A stretch of 64,000 nucleotides of DNA from Telopea speciosissima (Eukaryota > Streptophyta > Magnoliopsida > Proteales > Proteaceae): the NCBI RefSeq assembly GCF_018873765.1, contig NC_057924.1, positions 15,897,001 to 15,961,000 on the forward strand. The letters are read 5' to 3'. A model generated the notes under the pieces. That model was not told the origin of the DNA. It ran no database searches and saw nothing but the letters and a program-made list of their open reading frames with translations. The number at the start of each line of letters is the position of its first letter. The first letter of the stretch is position 1. Of the stretch, positions 11,189 to 21,718 are shown in pieces. The translations under genes and the position numbers were made by a program.

Positions 11189-14100
11189 TATCACGCCTGA
11201 ACCACCCTTTCATTCCAACCCACCCCCTGGGAGGATTCGATGGTTGACCCGAATACCCGAAGTATTCGAAGACCTCCAGAATCCAAATACAGTAAATACA
11301 CGTCACAAGCACCACACAATATCGAGATAACAAGTGTTACTTTGATCAGAGTGCAGGAAAATTAAATACTTACAAGTCCTATATATATTATTTACATTAA
11401 AGTTCCAACAGCTCGATATTCCTAAGTTCACGACCATTGGATCAATACACAACTATTCTAAAATACAAACAGTGGAAACTCTTCCACAAAAAAGATGGTA
11501 TTTAGCAAAAGAGAACATAAAAATAACACCACGTCATCAGTCCTTGTTCTTCAAGGACACCTTAATCGTCCACATGATTGGGGTCACAACCCTGTTTGTT
11601 TGAAATCAGCAAATACACCATTACCGTAACTCTTTTGCCTCGAAGTTATCCTCCTCGCCACCATGACATCCACCTGCAGGTTCATCTAAAAAGGGAAAAT
11701 TTCATAAGGGTGAGCTCCACTGAGCCCAGCAAGTAAAGGATAGACCACACATACAAGCAAAAATCCTCAATACATGGATTCAGTTTTAATCCTAATTACA
11801 CTTAACAAACAATGCCTAAGTCTTTAGATTAATGCTATGCCAACAACTCGGAAAACAATCTCAGTTCCTTCCTATTTTCCTGAGACGTACCTCAATTGTT
11901 GTATGGGACCCACACTAATTGTTAGTATTATATATCTCCCCGTGGGTAGACCCCGATAATCATAGCCTGGATCCCATCCCGGTATATACTTCTCGGGACA
12001 AGGGGCTATGATCACCCAACACTTGAACCCCTGCTGGTAAGGGTTGTAGCATTAAGGAATGACATCCCTAGTCATATGCAATCTAAATGGCATTTAGCAA
12101 AAGAGAACATAAAAATAACACCACGTCATCAGTCCTTGTTCTTCAAGGACACCTTAATCGTCCACATGATTGGGGTCACAACCTTGTTTGTTTGAAATCA
12201 GCAAATACACCATTACCGTAACTCTTCTGCCTCGAAGTTATCCTCCTCGCCACCATGACATCCACCTGCAGGTTCATCTAAAAAGGGAAAATTTCACAGG
12301 GGTGAGCTCCACTGAGCCCAGCAAGTAAAGGATAGACCACACATACAAGCAAAAATCCTCAATACATGGATTCAGTTTTAATCCTAATTACACCTAACAA
12401 ATAATGCCTAAGTCTTTAGGTTAATGCTATGCCAACAACTCGGAAAACAATCTCAGTTCCTTCCTATTTTCCTGAGACGTACCTCAATTGTTGTATGGGA
12501 CCCACACTAATCGTTAGTATTATATATCTCCCCGTGGGTAGACCCCGATAATCATAGCCTGGATCCCATCCCGGTATATACTTCTCGGGACAAGGGGCTA
12601 TGATCACCCAACACTTGAACCCCTGCTGGTAAGGGTTGTAGCATTAAGGAATGACATCCCTAGTCATATGCAATCTAAATGGCATAGTACGAGGTGTACA
12701 GTGCTCTCGCATCCCATACTAAGGCACACCATACCTCTTGTTTTCAAATCGACTGGGGCATCTATTCTAACACAAAGATTCATATTACACATCATTGCAC
12801 ATTGCATCGTTCACATTTGTAAGTCATAGATAATGAAATCAATAAATATCATAAATAAAACAGAAATTTAAATATGCAAATGATTCCTAACAAATACATC
12901 TAAGAATGACATAAACACTCTTAAAAGAAATCAAAGCCTACCCCTACTTACAATGTTATGATTGCAGTTGTGAAGTTGGGTTATGCTTCGAGTCGGTTGC
13001 TGGTACGATTCGACGATCGAAAGGTAAAGTCCTAAGAATAGTCAACCACACACAGTGTCAGAAGGTGTCTAAGTACATGTGGAGTCCTAGGGTTACCTTG
13101 GAGTTAGGTTGGGTAAGGCCCAAGACTCAATCAAGAGTTTGACAGCAACTCAGGATGATGATGCAGTCGACCAGGACATCATCCTGAGATAGTAGTAGGT
13201 AATAGGACTGAGACTGCATTCTCTGGTGGATGTACCAATCGACCAGAACTTCCACTAGAGATTTTACAACAGCATAGCAGGGCTGAAATTCAGGGTTTTG
13301 ATGGGGTTTTTGGTCGGATCTCATCCAATTGATCATGGGATGATGTTCACACGACCATCCTAATGAAATGGAACCATATTATGATCCACTTATATGAGAA
13401 ATTGGGGGTTTTGAAGATGGGTACAACCATAGTTGAAATTCTTTGATTTAAATTGGTATAACAGTCACATATGGCTGAAACAAGAATCCATTGCTTCAAT
13501 TTCAACAGTAGGTATGTGAATTTGATAGTAAATAGGCTAACATAGGGCTAGGGTTTAGGTCTTGGTCAAGTATGTAAGCTTTGGGGTTCAAAGCTTATGA
13601 ATTCCAAACCAATTTGCATCTAAACATGGATGATATTATAATTCATGGTTTTAACCATGAACACGTAGCTTAGGAACAGAATTGGATGGTAGGGTTTTGA
13701 ACTAAGGTCAAGACTACCTTGAAGATGTGAACAAGAGATGGATTCACTTGACACCATCAACAAGACAAGAAATTAGAAAGAAACTATGATTTCAGAAAAG
13801 GGTTAGGCATGAGAGGATGGTTTAAGGTGATCAGAGGATGATGAAGGTGATGAACTTTACCTTAGAGCAGGGATCGATCAAGATATTAGCCCCTTCTTCA
13901 GCCTTCCTTCTTCTTCTCTTCTTTATTCGTTTTAGTCGGTTAGGTTTGTAGAGAAATGAATAGGAATTAGGGTTTTGTCTATATAGTTAATTAAACAATT
14001 GTTATAATGGTTTGTCGGTTAATGAGTTAATTTGTAATAAATTATGTTTAAAGCCGACACACGCACATGTGGACTGATTAGTGGGCCCCGCGTATCCATA

Positions 14101-14202
14101 ATGTTGGAAAAACATTCTAACTAAATAATTGGGACGCGGCGGCGAGATCTCCGACTCAAAACACTGGACCCCGCAGTCCCGAGACCAAAATCTGGGGTAA
14201 CA
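11189..14202 (-). mobile_element. ORF-less element, probably a non-autonomous LTR-type retroelement
   Basis: The left end TATCACGCCTGA and the inverted right end TGTTACCCCAGA resemble each other, as the TGTCACGCC-type termini of a dispersed plant element class do. No coding frame is present. Read on minus, a TATA-like TATATAG near 13978-13984 precedes a pyrimidine-rich leader and a splice-donor-like GTAAAG near 13855, suggesting minus-strand transcription. No target duplication was found. The internal motif GGTGAGCTCCACTGAGCCCA is one I associate with such elements, from memory. Confidence 0.4.
11495..12678. repeat. 592-bp tandem duplication, two copies
   Basis: Copy 1 is 11495-12086 and copy 2 is 12087-12678, with a constant 592-bp offset. 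About nine differences were noticed by eye, mostly transitions, so the copies are roughly 98% identical and the duplication is recent. Each junction carries ATGG(C/T)AT, which suggests slippage or unequal exchange at a 7-bp microhomology. Confidence 0.95.
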
Positions 14203-15456
14203 ACAATCTCTGGTCAATGTAGTAGTCAACCAGTGCCATCAACCAGTGTTTGCTGTCCTTGTTATCTTTGTGTCGGGATACCCGAGTGTCAGTGTTTTCT
14301 TGCGCACAAATACAATTCCAGCATTATTCATATGCCCAAAATACCCCAAGGCATGATTAGAGTCGATTACCATAATTTATACTTTAAATTGTATGGGGGA
14401 GGTACGCATCGTTTTGCCGGCAAGCGGCGTGTTACCACCGGGATTTCTTTTTCATCTTCTACCCGTTTGAACATCAAATCAATACTCCATAATGTACACG
14501 GTGCCATGACTTCGGGTTCCGGATCTACATTTGGATTCGGGTTAGGGTTCGGTTAAAAAATATGCCAAATCGTAACAGGATCCATAATGGGAGTTGGCAT
14601 TGTCGGGGGCACCAATATTATTGACTATGAAATGCAATGTGTTTGTCTCCCTTTCTTCACTCATCAATTTTTTTGATACATGTGTCATGTGGTGATTTGT
14701 GAGCACCTATGAATGACAATTTCTTAAATCATCTTCACAATGATCACACATGGGGTAAGAACATCTTAGATATCAACTTTGTGCTTATGCCCTGCATTAT
14801 TTAAAAGGTTTTCATTCATTCTTGCTGTGAAGGTATGGTTGTACTTCTAATTATTAGGCAGTCCTTGTAATCCTTAAATCTTAGACCACCAATAGGGACT
14901 CCATAGTGCTCATTTCATTAACAAGAGAACAATCTTTCTATTTGAAAAACTTAATTAGTGGTAGATTTTGCTGCAACTTAACAGTGCAACTTAACAAAAA
15001 CTATAAGGATCTTGATGTGTAAATTTGAGTTAAAGATATTTTTATACATGAATGTGTTGTGCTTGTTAATCTGCATTACTTAAAGCATTAGAGTTCTATT
15101 GTGAGTTTGATTGGTTCATACGAAAATTGGCCCATTTTTTCCATTGCATCCATAATGAGTTTATGATTACTCCGTGTTCTTTTGTTGTAGAGGTTACTTC
15201 TCTATTCTTTGTCAGTGCAAAATCTCAAATTTTGCAAGTGGAGAAGCAAAAGTTGTGTACAGAAGTCAAAGGAATCATTTGGACTGCATCAATCAAACCC
15301 AATCTTCTTAGTAATTCTGGTTGAATTGATTCAAGTACTGTAATCTAACAGGTTTACCAGAAAGAGAGAGAGAAAAAAAATAATAATAATAAAATTTGCA
15401 TTAGTAGTTGCCTAGTTGGAGGGTGAGTTTTCTGCATTATTAGAGAGAGGGATGGA
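14203..15456. other. Intergenic, nothing recognised
   Basis: AT-rich DNA with open frames at 14233-14556 and 15127-15324 that show no domain or family resemblance. I see no element termini. Confidence 0.5.
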
Positions 15457-15623
15457 TATGCTAGCAGTATATCATAAGCTAACACCCTATGCATCTATCT
15501 CTCTTTCCTCTTTTAAAATGACTCCCTCACCCCTCACCCCTCACCCCTCACCCCTCACCCCTCAAAGGGAGAAAGAGAGAGATAGACGCATAAAGTGCTA
15601 GCTTACGGTATATTGCTAGCATA
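15457..15623. mobile_element. Palindromic MITE (foldback), 167 bp
   Basis: The left arm from 15457 and the reverse complement of the right arm to 15623 agree at about 25 of the first 29 bases (both start TATGCTAGCA). Agreement continues with interruptions through a shared CTATCTCTCTTT block. The loop side contains a heptamer array. No clear target duplication was seen. Confidence 0.7.
15524..15564. repeat. CCCTCAC heptamer array, almost six units
   Basis: Five perfect CCCTCAC units plus a partial sixth in tandem, inside the MITE at 15457-15623. The unit is seven bases but is not the plant telomere repeat CCCTAAA. Confidence 0.95.
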
Positions 15624-15710
15624 CCCAGTCTTTTCCCGTATCATTATTAGTAAATAGTGAAATATTATCTTTTTGGATAATTCATGAATTGAGAGTCGCA
15701 CTAGAGAGTT

Positions 15711-15918
15711 TAAGAGTGTTAAGGTTGGAAATGGCTTGTAAACTGAACTACAATCTAATAAGGAACCGTATAAGAAATCGAACCAAAACCAAACCAAGGT
15801 TCGGTTTTGATTTAAAAAATATCGTTTTGTTCTTAGTTCGGATTGATTTTGATTTTACCATTCTATATCTTGAACCAAATCAAACCGAATAACCGAAATT
15901 CAACCGATTGACACCCTA
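15711..15918. mobile_element. hAT-type MITE
   Basis: The right end GATTGACACCCTA and the interior runs of AACCGAA / TTCGGTT are typical of short plant hAT elements. The left end TAAGAGTGTTAAG is a decayed inverted match. The flanking 8-mers do not match, so the boundaries are approximate. Confidence 0.6.
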
Positions 15919-15926
15919 GTCAGATT

Positions 15927-17164
15927 ATTTTAAAACACCACTTTTTGTTCTTATAAGCTTCACAGAGAAAAACCATGTCCAAGTAAGGACACTCCCACCC
16001 CCTTCACTTGGTTTTTTTCTTCTTCCATATATTATATTCAATAATGACACGTGGGTGGGAGGGAAAAAAACAAGAAAGTCATCAGAGATGACTTCTCCCT
16101 CCCATCTTTATAAAATCCGGTGCTCCTTTATCATTATCCTTTGAAATATAAAATAATATATTAATAAATTTTATTAACTAAAATATTTCCATTCTAATAA
16201 TTAATAATACCTTATTAATTAACGAGTCTCTCTCTAATAACTAATAAATCATGCCACAAATACAATAATCAGCCCAAAATATTGGGAAAAGGTATGAGCC
16301 TAATGGAAAAATCCACTATATATACTTATCGGATTATATTGATAATTTTCAATTAAAGACATTTATCTTTTTTTTTTTTTTGTTGAGAATCTATAAGTAC
16401 ATTACAAATAGATATAATTCTTATTCCTTCCAAAATTGTAATAATCAACCATCGACTTGATCTCTCCACTTAACAGTATCACATGATAAACATCTATGTA
16501 AGAAAATAATAATTGTCACATCTCAGGTTTGTCGAAATGCCATACAAAGAATCTGAACTTTTGATTGGGTATCTCAAAATGTTTCAAAATATTTTGAAAA
16601 TAAATATTAATACATATTAATATTTTTTAAAAAAAAAATTGTAAACTATTTACTACACATATCACCGGATCTAGATTTTCATTCCAATCATATTTAGATA
16701 TTCTCAGCTCTCTCTAATATTCACTTAATATGAGAGTGGATTCCTTTGTTGAACATCTCTTTTGTCCATAGTCAAACATCATAAATTTGGCGAACCGATA
16801 TATAATCAGAGGGACATCAACCATAAGTATACCAAAACCCATAATACCTAGTTGCAACGATAAAGACCTCTCAAGTCTGGAGACCAATCGAAAACTACCA
16901 GTGAGAATCTTGTTCTCAAATATTTGATAACATTCCATTCAAGATTCTCATGTGATCAAATTCAGTGTACATTTGATATGTACTATAACATTTGTATGCG
17001 AAATCAACAGTCGTGAGCACACCACAATGTGAAACTATATGACTAGAATGCTAAGTTTTGTTCAAGGTGAAAACCTCTAAACAACTACAATCCGTTAACA
17101 TCATGCAATCATAATTATAAATAAATAATTTATTTATGAATTTGATGAATACAATTCCAATAAA
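15927..17164. other. Intergenic AT-rich DNA, nothing recognised
   Basis: Strongly AT-rich with T and A runs (for example 16369-16382). I see no gene or element termini. An open frame on minus at 16714-16938 has no recognisable features. Confidence 0.5.
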
Positions 17165-17535
17165 ACAAGCCATGCATATGCTCCTCACTTTTGTTATCCA
17201 TCTTTTTTATGAAGTTATTTGTGTTCATAGAATGAGAGAACCACCCATGGGTTGTTTTGATGCCAATAAATGTCCTAAGCTCAAAATTACACAATATCAG
17301 AGTAAATCTTTGTGTTGCTTGTGTTCATTATTTATTTCATCTATTGTCTTTCTATTATCAATACTATAACTATAATAGTATCGTTCAGAACAAACCATGC
17401 ATATATGCTCCTCGCTTTTGATGTCCATATTTTATGAAGTTATTTGTGCTAATTCTTAGAATGAGAGAACCACCCATGGGTTGCTTTGATGCCAATAAAT
17501 GACGACCCATACTCAAATTTACACAATATCATGTA
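17165..17535. repeat. Direct repeat of about 140 bp, two copies
   Basis: Copy 1 is about 17165-17305 and copy 2 about 17393-17535. Shared blocks include CCATGCATAT, TATGAAGTTATTTGTG, ATGAGAGAACCACCCATGGG and GATGCCAATAAATG, with scattered substitutions and a small indel. This is an older local duplication in DNA with no recognised gene. Confidence 0.9.
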
Positions 17536-18909
17536 TGTAGGTCAATTAATGTTTATGTTATATTACACTACCATACATAGGTTATATTTGGGTGCATTTT
17601 GTTGTCACCAAAATGGTGAAGTGATAAATCGTAACTTTTTTTTATTGTCCCTTATCTTATTTTCAAAATTTATTTAAGGTAAGGATAGAAAAGGATTTTA
17701 AACAAATTTGAAGGTGTTTCATCATTATTTCATTATCAAAAGTTGTCGTCCTGCATATTTTTCAAATACACGTTTTTTTTTTTGGGTAAAAAGTACACAT
17801 GTGAAATGGCATAACTTATCCTCATTGAAAAAAAAAGCATATTGTACTAAAAGGACAAAAAAATAAGGTAACAATTTATTTTTCAACCACCTTAGTTACA
17901 ACAAGATTTTTTCTATTACATTTTATGGGTAGAGGGTGGGCATGCCGCTCGCTTACTACACATGAGTGGCTTGGACCAATGGGTGGGGAGGGGCATGGGG
18001 GTCATTTCTAGGGGTTGGGGGTGGAGGGTGAGGGTGGGGGTGGGAGATGGGGGGCAGAGACCGACACAGCCTGCCTGGCGGCATGCCCAACTTTTCCATA
18101 TTTGAATTTCTTATTGACACCCTTTAAGGTGTCAAATAATTTGTAGCCTTGTTTTTCTATTTTTTGTTGCCCTTCTTTGTCCTCTTAGTATAGTGCATTT
18201 TTTTTTGGTATACATTTATGCTCAAAAAGTTTCTAAGACAATGACACCTCGCGAAAATGACATAATCGTAAGTACACTTTTAATTTATTTGTTGGGAGAG
18301 AGTTCTGTAAACAAGTAGGGTAGTCTACACCCTCTCACATTTTTTTAATCATTGTTTCTCTCACCTTAAAAAAATTACTATAATAATACACGTGAGGAGG
18401 CATATATAGTGTACGCCTTAAGCTCACAGCCTATTCCCTTATTTTCTACCCATGCCTAAATAACTTTTCAGGAATATTACAAAGGCCAATCAAAAGAATG
18501 TTACAAATTCTAAATGCACCTATAAATATTCCCTTTTATAAAACTAGTACAATTTTTCATAATAGATTGTATTGAAAAGCTTGTCTAAGTGGTCCAAAAG
18601 TTTGCCGCATTGGCAAATTGAATGGGACCAAACTTCGTTGACAAGTCTACCCAAGTTCACCCATTACATATAAAAATTCAACTAGAATTTTCCCAAAGGC
18701 ATAATAGAGGTCTAAAAATTCAGGACAATGGGAGAATGCACGGTAGTAGTCAAACTACCATAGAGGATGTAGGGACATAGATGAGAATGCATGCCAAAAC
18801 ATGGGATGACATTTGATTGAATTAGGCTCTATATTTGCACCATAGAGCATGAATCCACACTCCTCGGATGTCCTTAATTTTTTAATGTTTTATTTTACCA
18901 TTTAATAAC
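17536..18909. other. Intergenic, with two T-run/GGT tracts
   Basis: No gene was recognised. There is a G-rich stretch at 17925-18060. T-runs followed by GGGTAA (17769-17785) and GGTAT (18200-18213) resemble the ends of the micro-insertions listed elsewhere but lack convincing direct repeats. Confidence 0.5.
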
Positions 18910-18974
18910 TTCCATATGGAGCTTTTGTTTTTTTTTTTTGGACAAAAAAAAAAAAAAAAAAGGCTCCATATGAA
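18910..18974. repeat. Inverted repeat with poly-T / poly-A arms
   Basis: CATATGGAGC (18913-18922) is inverted as GCTCCATATG (18963-18972), and between them a T-rich run faces an A-run of about 18 across GGAC. The segment can fold into a long hairpin. Confidence 0.85.
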
Positions 18975-19248
18975 CTGAAACTTGGCATGTGAGTGGCTAA
19001 CATAGGGATCTTGGGCCGAATTGCCATGTGGCCTAAAGAGATTATTACGTCCAACAAAACCTGGATTTTTTTCCCGCTCTTCCACTTGGCTTTGCACTCC
19101 ACCTCTCTTTTTTTTCAGGAGAGGGATCATTACTAGGCTATGTGGTCCCTGCACCAGCATGGAATGACTGAAAGCAAATCCAGACTTTTTTTTTCCCTTT
19201 CTTTCTTGAGGGTTATTTTCCCATCTTGTACATGTAGAAATGTAGAAA

Positions 19249-19261
19249 CTTTTTTTGGTAA
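19249..19261 (-). mobile_element. Micro-insertion A: A-tract with TTACC end
   Basis: A 13-bp segment (CTTTTTTTGGTAA) lies between TAGAAATGTAGAAA (19235-19248) and TAGAAATATAGAAT (19262-19275), which match 12 of 14. Read on minus it is TTACC followed by A7, like the 3' tip of a retroposon with a target duplication. Confidence 0.6.
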
Positions 19262-19285
19262 TAGAAATATAGAATTAAATAACAT

Positions 19286-19298
19286 AATTTTTGGTGAG
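19286..19298 (-). mobile_element. Micro-insertion B: A-tract with TCACC end
   Basis: AATTTTTGGTGAG lies between two perfect 17-bp copies of ATAGAATTAAATAACAT (19269-19285 and 19299-19315). Read on minus it is CTCACC followed by A5. It lies 24 bp from micro-insertion A. Confidence 0.65.
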
Positions 19299-20153
19299 AT
19301 AGAATTAAATAACATTACAAATAGCTTTGATGCCAGAGTTTCAAAACACAGAATCAGGAATGGAATCAATCTGTGGCGATTTTGATTCGATCCGGATCAA
19401 AATCAACTAGAATCTGTCCTCAAATTAATAAATAAGAAATGAAAAAAAGAATGCTAACTTGTTGCATCTATGTAAAATTTCCTCTTAAGTGGGCTAACAT
19501 AATCCAACATTTGGTTTTTAAAACCTGTTTAGAAGTGTTAACTAAGGATGGAATGAGATAGATCCAATGCTTGCAAGTGGTCATTAATATAGAATGGGTT
19601 TTTTACAATTATCATCCCAAAATCTTTACTATCTACTATTACCCCTCGCAAAAAAAACTTTCAAACAACTGTTACCCCCTCTGATGTATACTAACCACTA
19701 ACTGACCCCCACCGTTACATTTTTGTACTGGTGGAGGTTAGTCGTGACAGTGTGCCGTTGTCATGAATTTTTTAAAATAAAATAAAAAAAAAAAAACCCA
19801 TCACCCTCCTTCTCCTCCTCCTCCTCCTTCTTCTCCTTCCTCCTCTGCAACCCAAAGGTGAAATATCCATTTTACCCCTTAGTTGTAACCATCACCTGCT
19901 CAGGCTCTGGTGGCCATTACCAGCGGCATCTCCCTATATCCCTTTCCTTCTCCGTCTCCGACACCCCTCCCCCTCATCTGCTCAGACTCTCCCTCTCCCT
20001 TCTGGCCTGAAAACTTTGGCTGCTCAGTTCTCCAGCTTCACACGAGAACTCTGTTGTTGCTGCTGCTGGGACTCTTCGGCTTCTGCCATTGGAGACGGGG
20101 GCTTAGTTGGCACTCTTCTATTTATACACTGTAGATTGTGAAGGCTGCAGACC

Positions 20154-20173
20154 CTTTTTTTTTGTGGTAATAA
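20154..20173 (-). mobile_element. Micro-insertion C: A9 tract with TTACCAC end
   Basis: A 20-bp segment lies between GGCTGCAGACC (20143-20153) and GCCTGCAGACC (20174-20184), which match 10 of 11. On minus it reads TTATTACCAC followed by A9 and G. It sits inside the Mutator-like element, so it is younger than that element or was carried with it. Confidence 0.6.
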
Positions 20174-20669
20174 GCCTGCAGACCTTAAGTTCACAACAAT
20201 TCTCATTTCCAAAGTAGAGAACATACTGTGACCGTCATAGCTCGTTATCATTTGCTGCTAAATTCCATGACCTTTATCAGAGAAAATAAGATATAAATAA
20301 ATTAAGAATAAAATGAGAACAATGTCTGAAAATATTCTAAAATGTTTTATGGGAAATCTACTGAAATTACTTTTTTATCAGCCACCTGATGCTTCTCATA
20401 CTTTAAGGGTTATTTGGCCTATATCCAAGGTAGACTCAATCCAATTCTCAGAGGTTTTTAATGGTCTGATTTTTCTGCATTCTGATTTTCAGAAAACCGG
20501 TTCTAGTTTCTGGTAATCAAAATCCGTTCGATGAATGAAAGTGGTGCTTCGGCACTTGCCCCCGACGCTGTCCCAGTCGGCACTTATGGAGCAAATTGAT
20601 GCCCACTTCGCTGGTAGCTACAAGTAGGTTTTACTTTCGTCCCTGGAAGAACAGGTTAGGGCCTCAGGG

Positions 20670-20772
20670 ACGACGCCGACAATGCCAACGCCCGCCTCTT
20701 CCTCTGTTTCATCAGGGACATGAACCCTAGGGTGGTCACCGTCGCAGAAAGGGAGGTGACGGTGAAAATCTT
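20670..20772 (+). pseudogene. GRAS-like gene fragment captured by the Mutator-like element
   Basis: One frame encodes a short stretch that includes IRDMNPRVVTVAERE. This matches the pattern of the GRAS-family VHIID-downstream motif (hydrophobic, Arg, then PRVVTVAERE-like). Flanking sequence reads through stops in the same frame, so it is a fragment. Capture of host exons is a known property of Pack-MULEs; the GRAS assignment rests on this one motif from memory. Confidence 0.4.
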
Positions 20773-21627
20773 GCCTTGGTTAAAACCTGAAAGGAAAGAT
20801 TTTAATGTTGCGATTGGGAATCAACCATGATTTGAAGATGAAGAGAATAGGTTGTAATTTAGGGTTTGTAATTTTGCAGAGGAGGAAGAAGAAGAAGGAG
20901 AAGGAGGAGAAGGAAAAGGACGGTGATGGTTTTTTTTTTTTTTTACAATTACCACCCCAAAAGGGCATTTTGGTTCTAAAAAACTCGTGACAACGGCACA
21001 ATGCCATGACTAACACCACCGTTATGAAAATGTAACGGTGGGGGCCAGTTAGTGGTTAGTATGCATCGGAGAGGGGTAATAGTTGTTTGAAAATTTTTGG
21101 GGATAATAATAGATAGTAAAGATTTTGGGATGATAATTATAAAAAACCCATATAGAATTGACTCATATTAAATAGATCCTAATAATATGAAATTCAGTTT
21201 TATGTGTGAACCTAAAACATTATTCTGGAAAAGAAACTTCAATTTTATTATACAAATAAAATACCTGCTTAGAGGAGAAACATTTTAGTAAATCATCAAG
21301 AGTATTTTAATCCGATCAGATTCCAATCAGACTGTCAAGAAAGAATGCAAGATATATCATATGAGAGCCAAAAGAGATGTCACTCTCTCCTTGAAAACTA
21401 CAACTTATTAGTCTTTAGTCATTTAGTGCTATTTACCAAAAATAAAAAGTCATTTAGTGCTGACACTATACGAAGCTGCCATATGGAGCTGTGCATGCGG
21501 AACCAAATACGGCTTAGCCACGCATCACTGCCCTTTACCTTCTACCCTCCATACTCCATCCTCGTCATTCCTTTGCGTACCTTTAACACCTTATTCCTTC
21601 GCACTCTCTTTCCACCTCTCTCTCTCT

Positions 21628-21634
21628 TATATAA
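21628..21634 (+). promoter_or_regulatory. TATA box of the CCCH zinc-finger gene
   Basis: TATATAA lies 85 bp upstream of the ATG, followed by a CT-rich leader and a CAACAACAACA stretch just before the start codon, a common plant 5' UTR composition. Confidence 0.7.
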
Positions 21635-21718
21635 CCGCCATTCACATTTCAACTCACTCTGTCTCTCTCCCTTTTATTCTCTTTTCTTCTCTCTGAATCA
21701 GATCACAACAACAACAAC

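Larger units (their letters stand above)
19596..21149. mobile_element. Mutator-like element (Pack-MULE candidate), 1554 bp
   Basis: A perfect 9-bp target duplication ATATAGAAT flanks the element (19587-19595 and 21150-21158), the Mutator signature. The terminal inverted repeats start GGGTTTTTTA and are about 250 bp long: left 19596 to about 19852, right about 20877 to 21149. They include matching AC-TAACCACTAACTG blocks and CT-rich / GA-rich inner parts. There is no transposase, so it is non-autonomous. The interior holds gene-like GC-rich sequence, including a GRAS-like fragment at 20670-20772. Confidence 0.9.

Noticed and set aside
15524-15564. Interstitial telomere repeat
   Set aside because: The unit is CCCTCAC, not CCCTAAA, and it lies inside a palindromic MITE.
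19596-19852. CT-rich tract as a promoter element
   Set aside because: It is part of the terminal inverted repeat and mirrored at 20877-21149.
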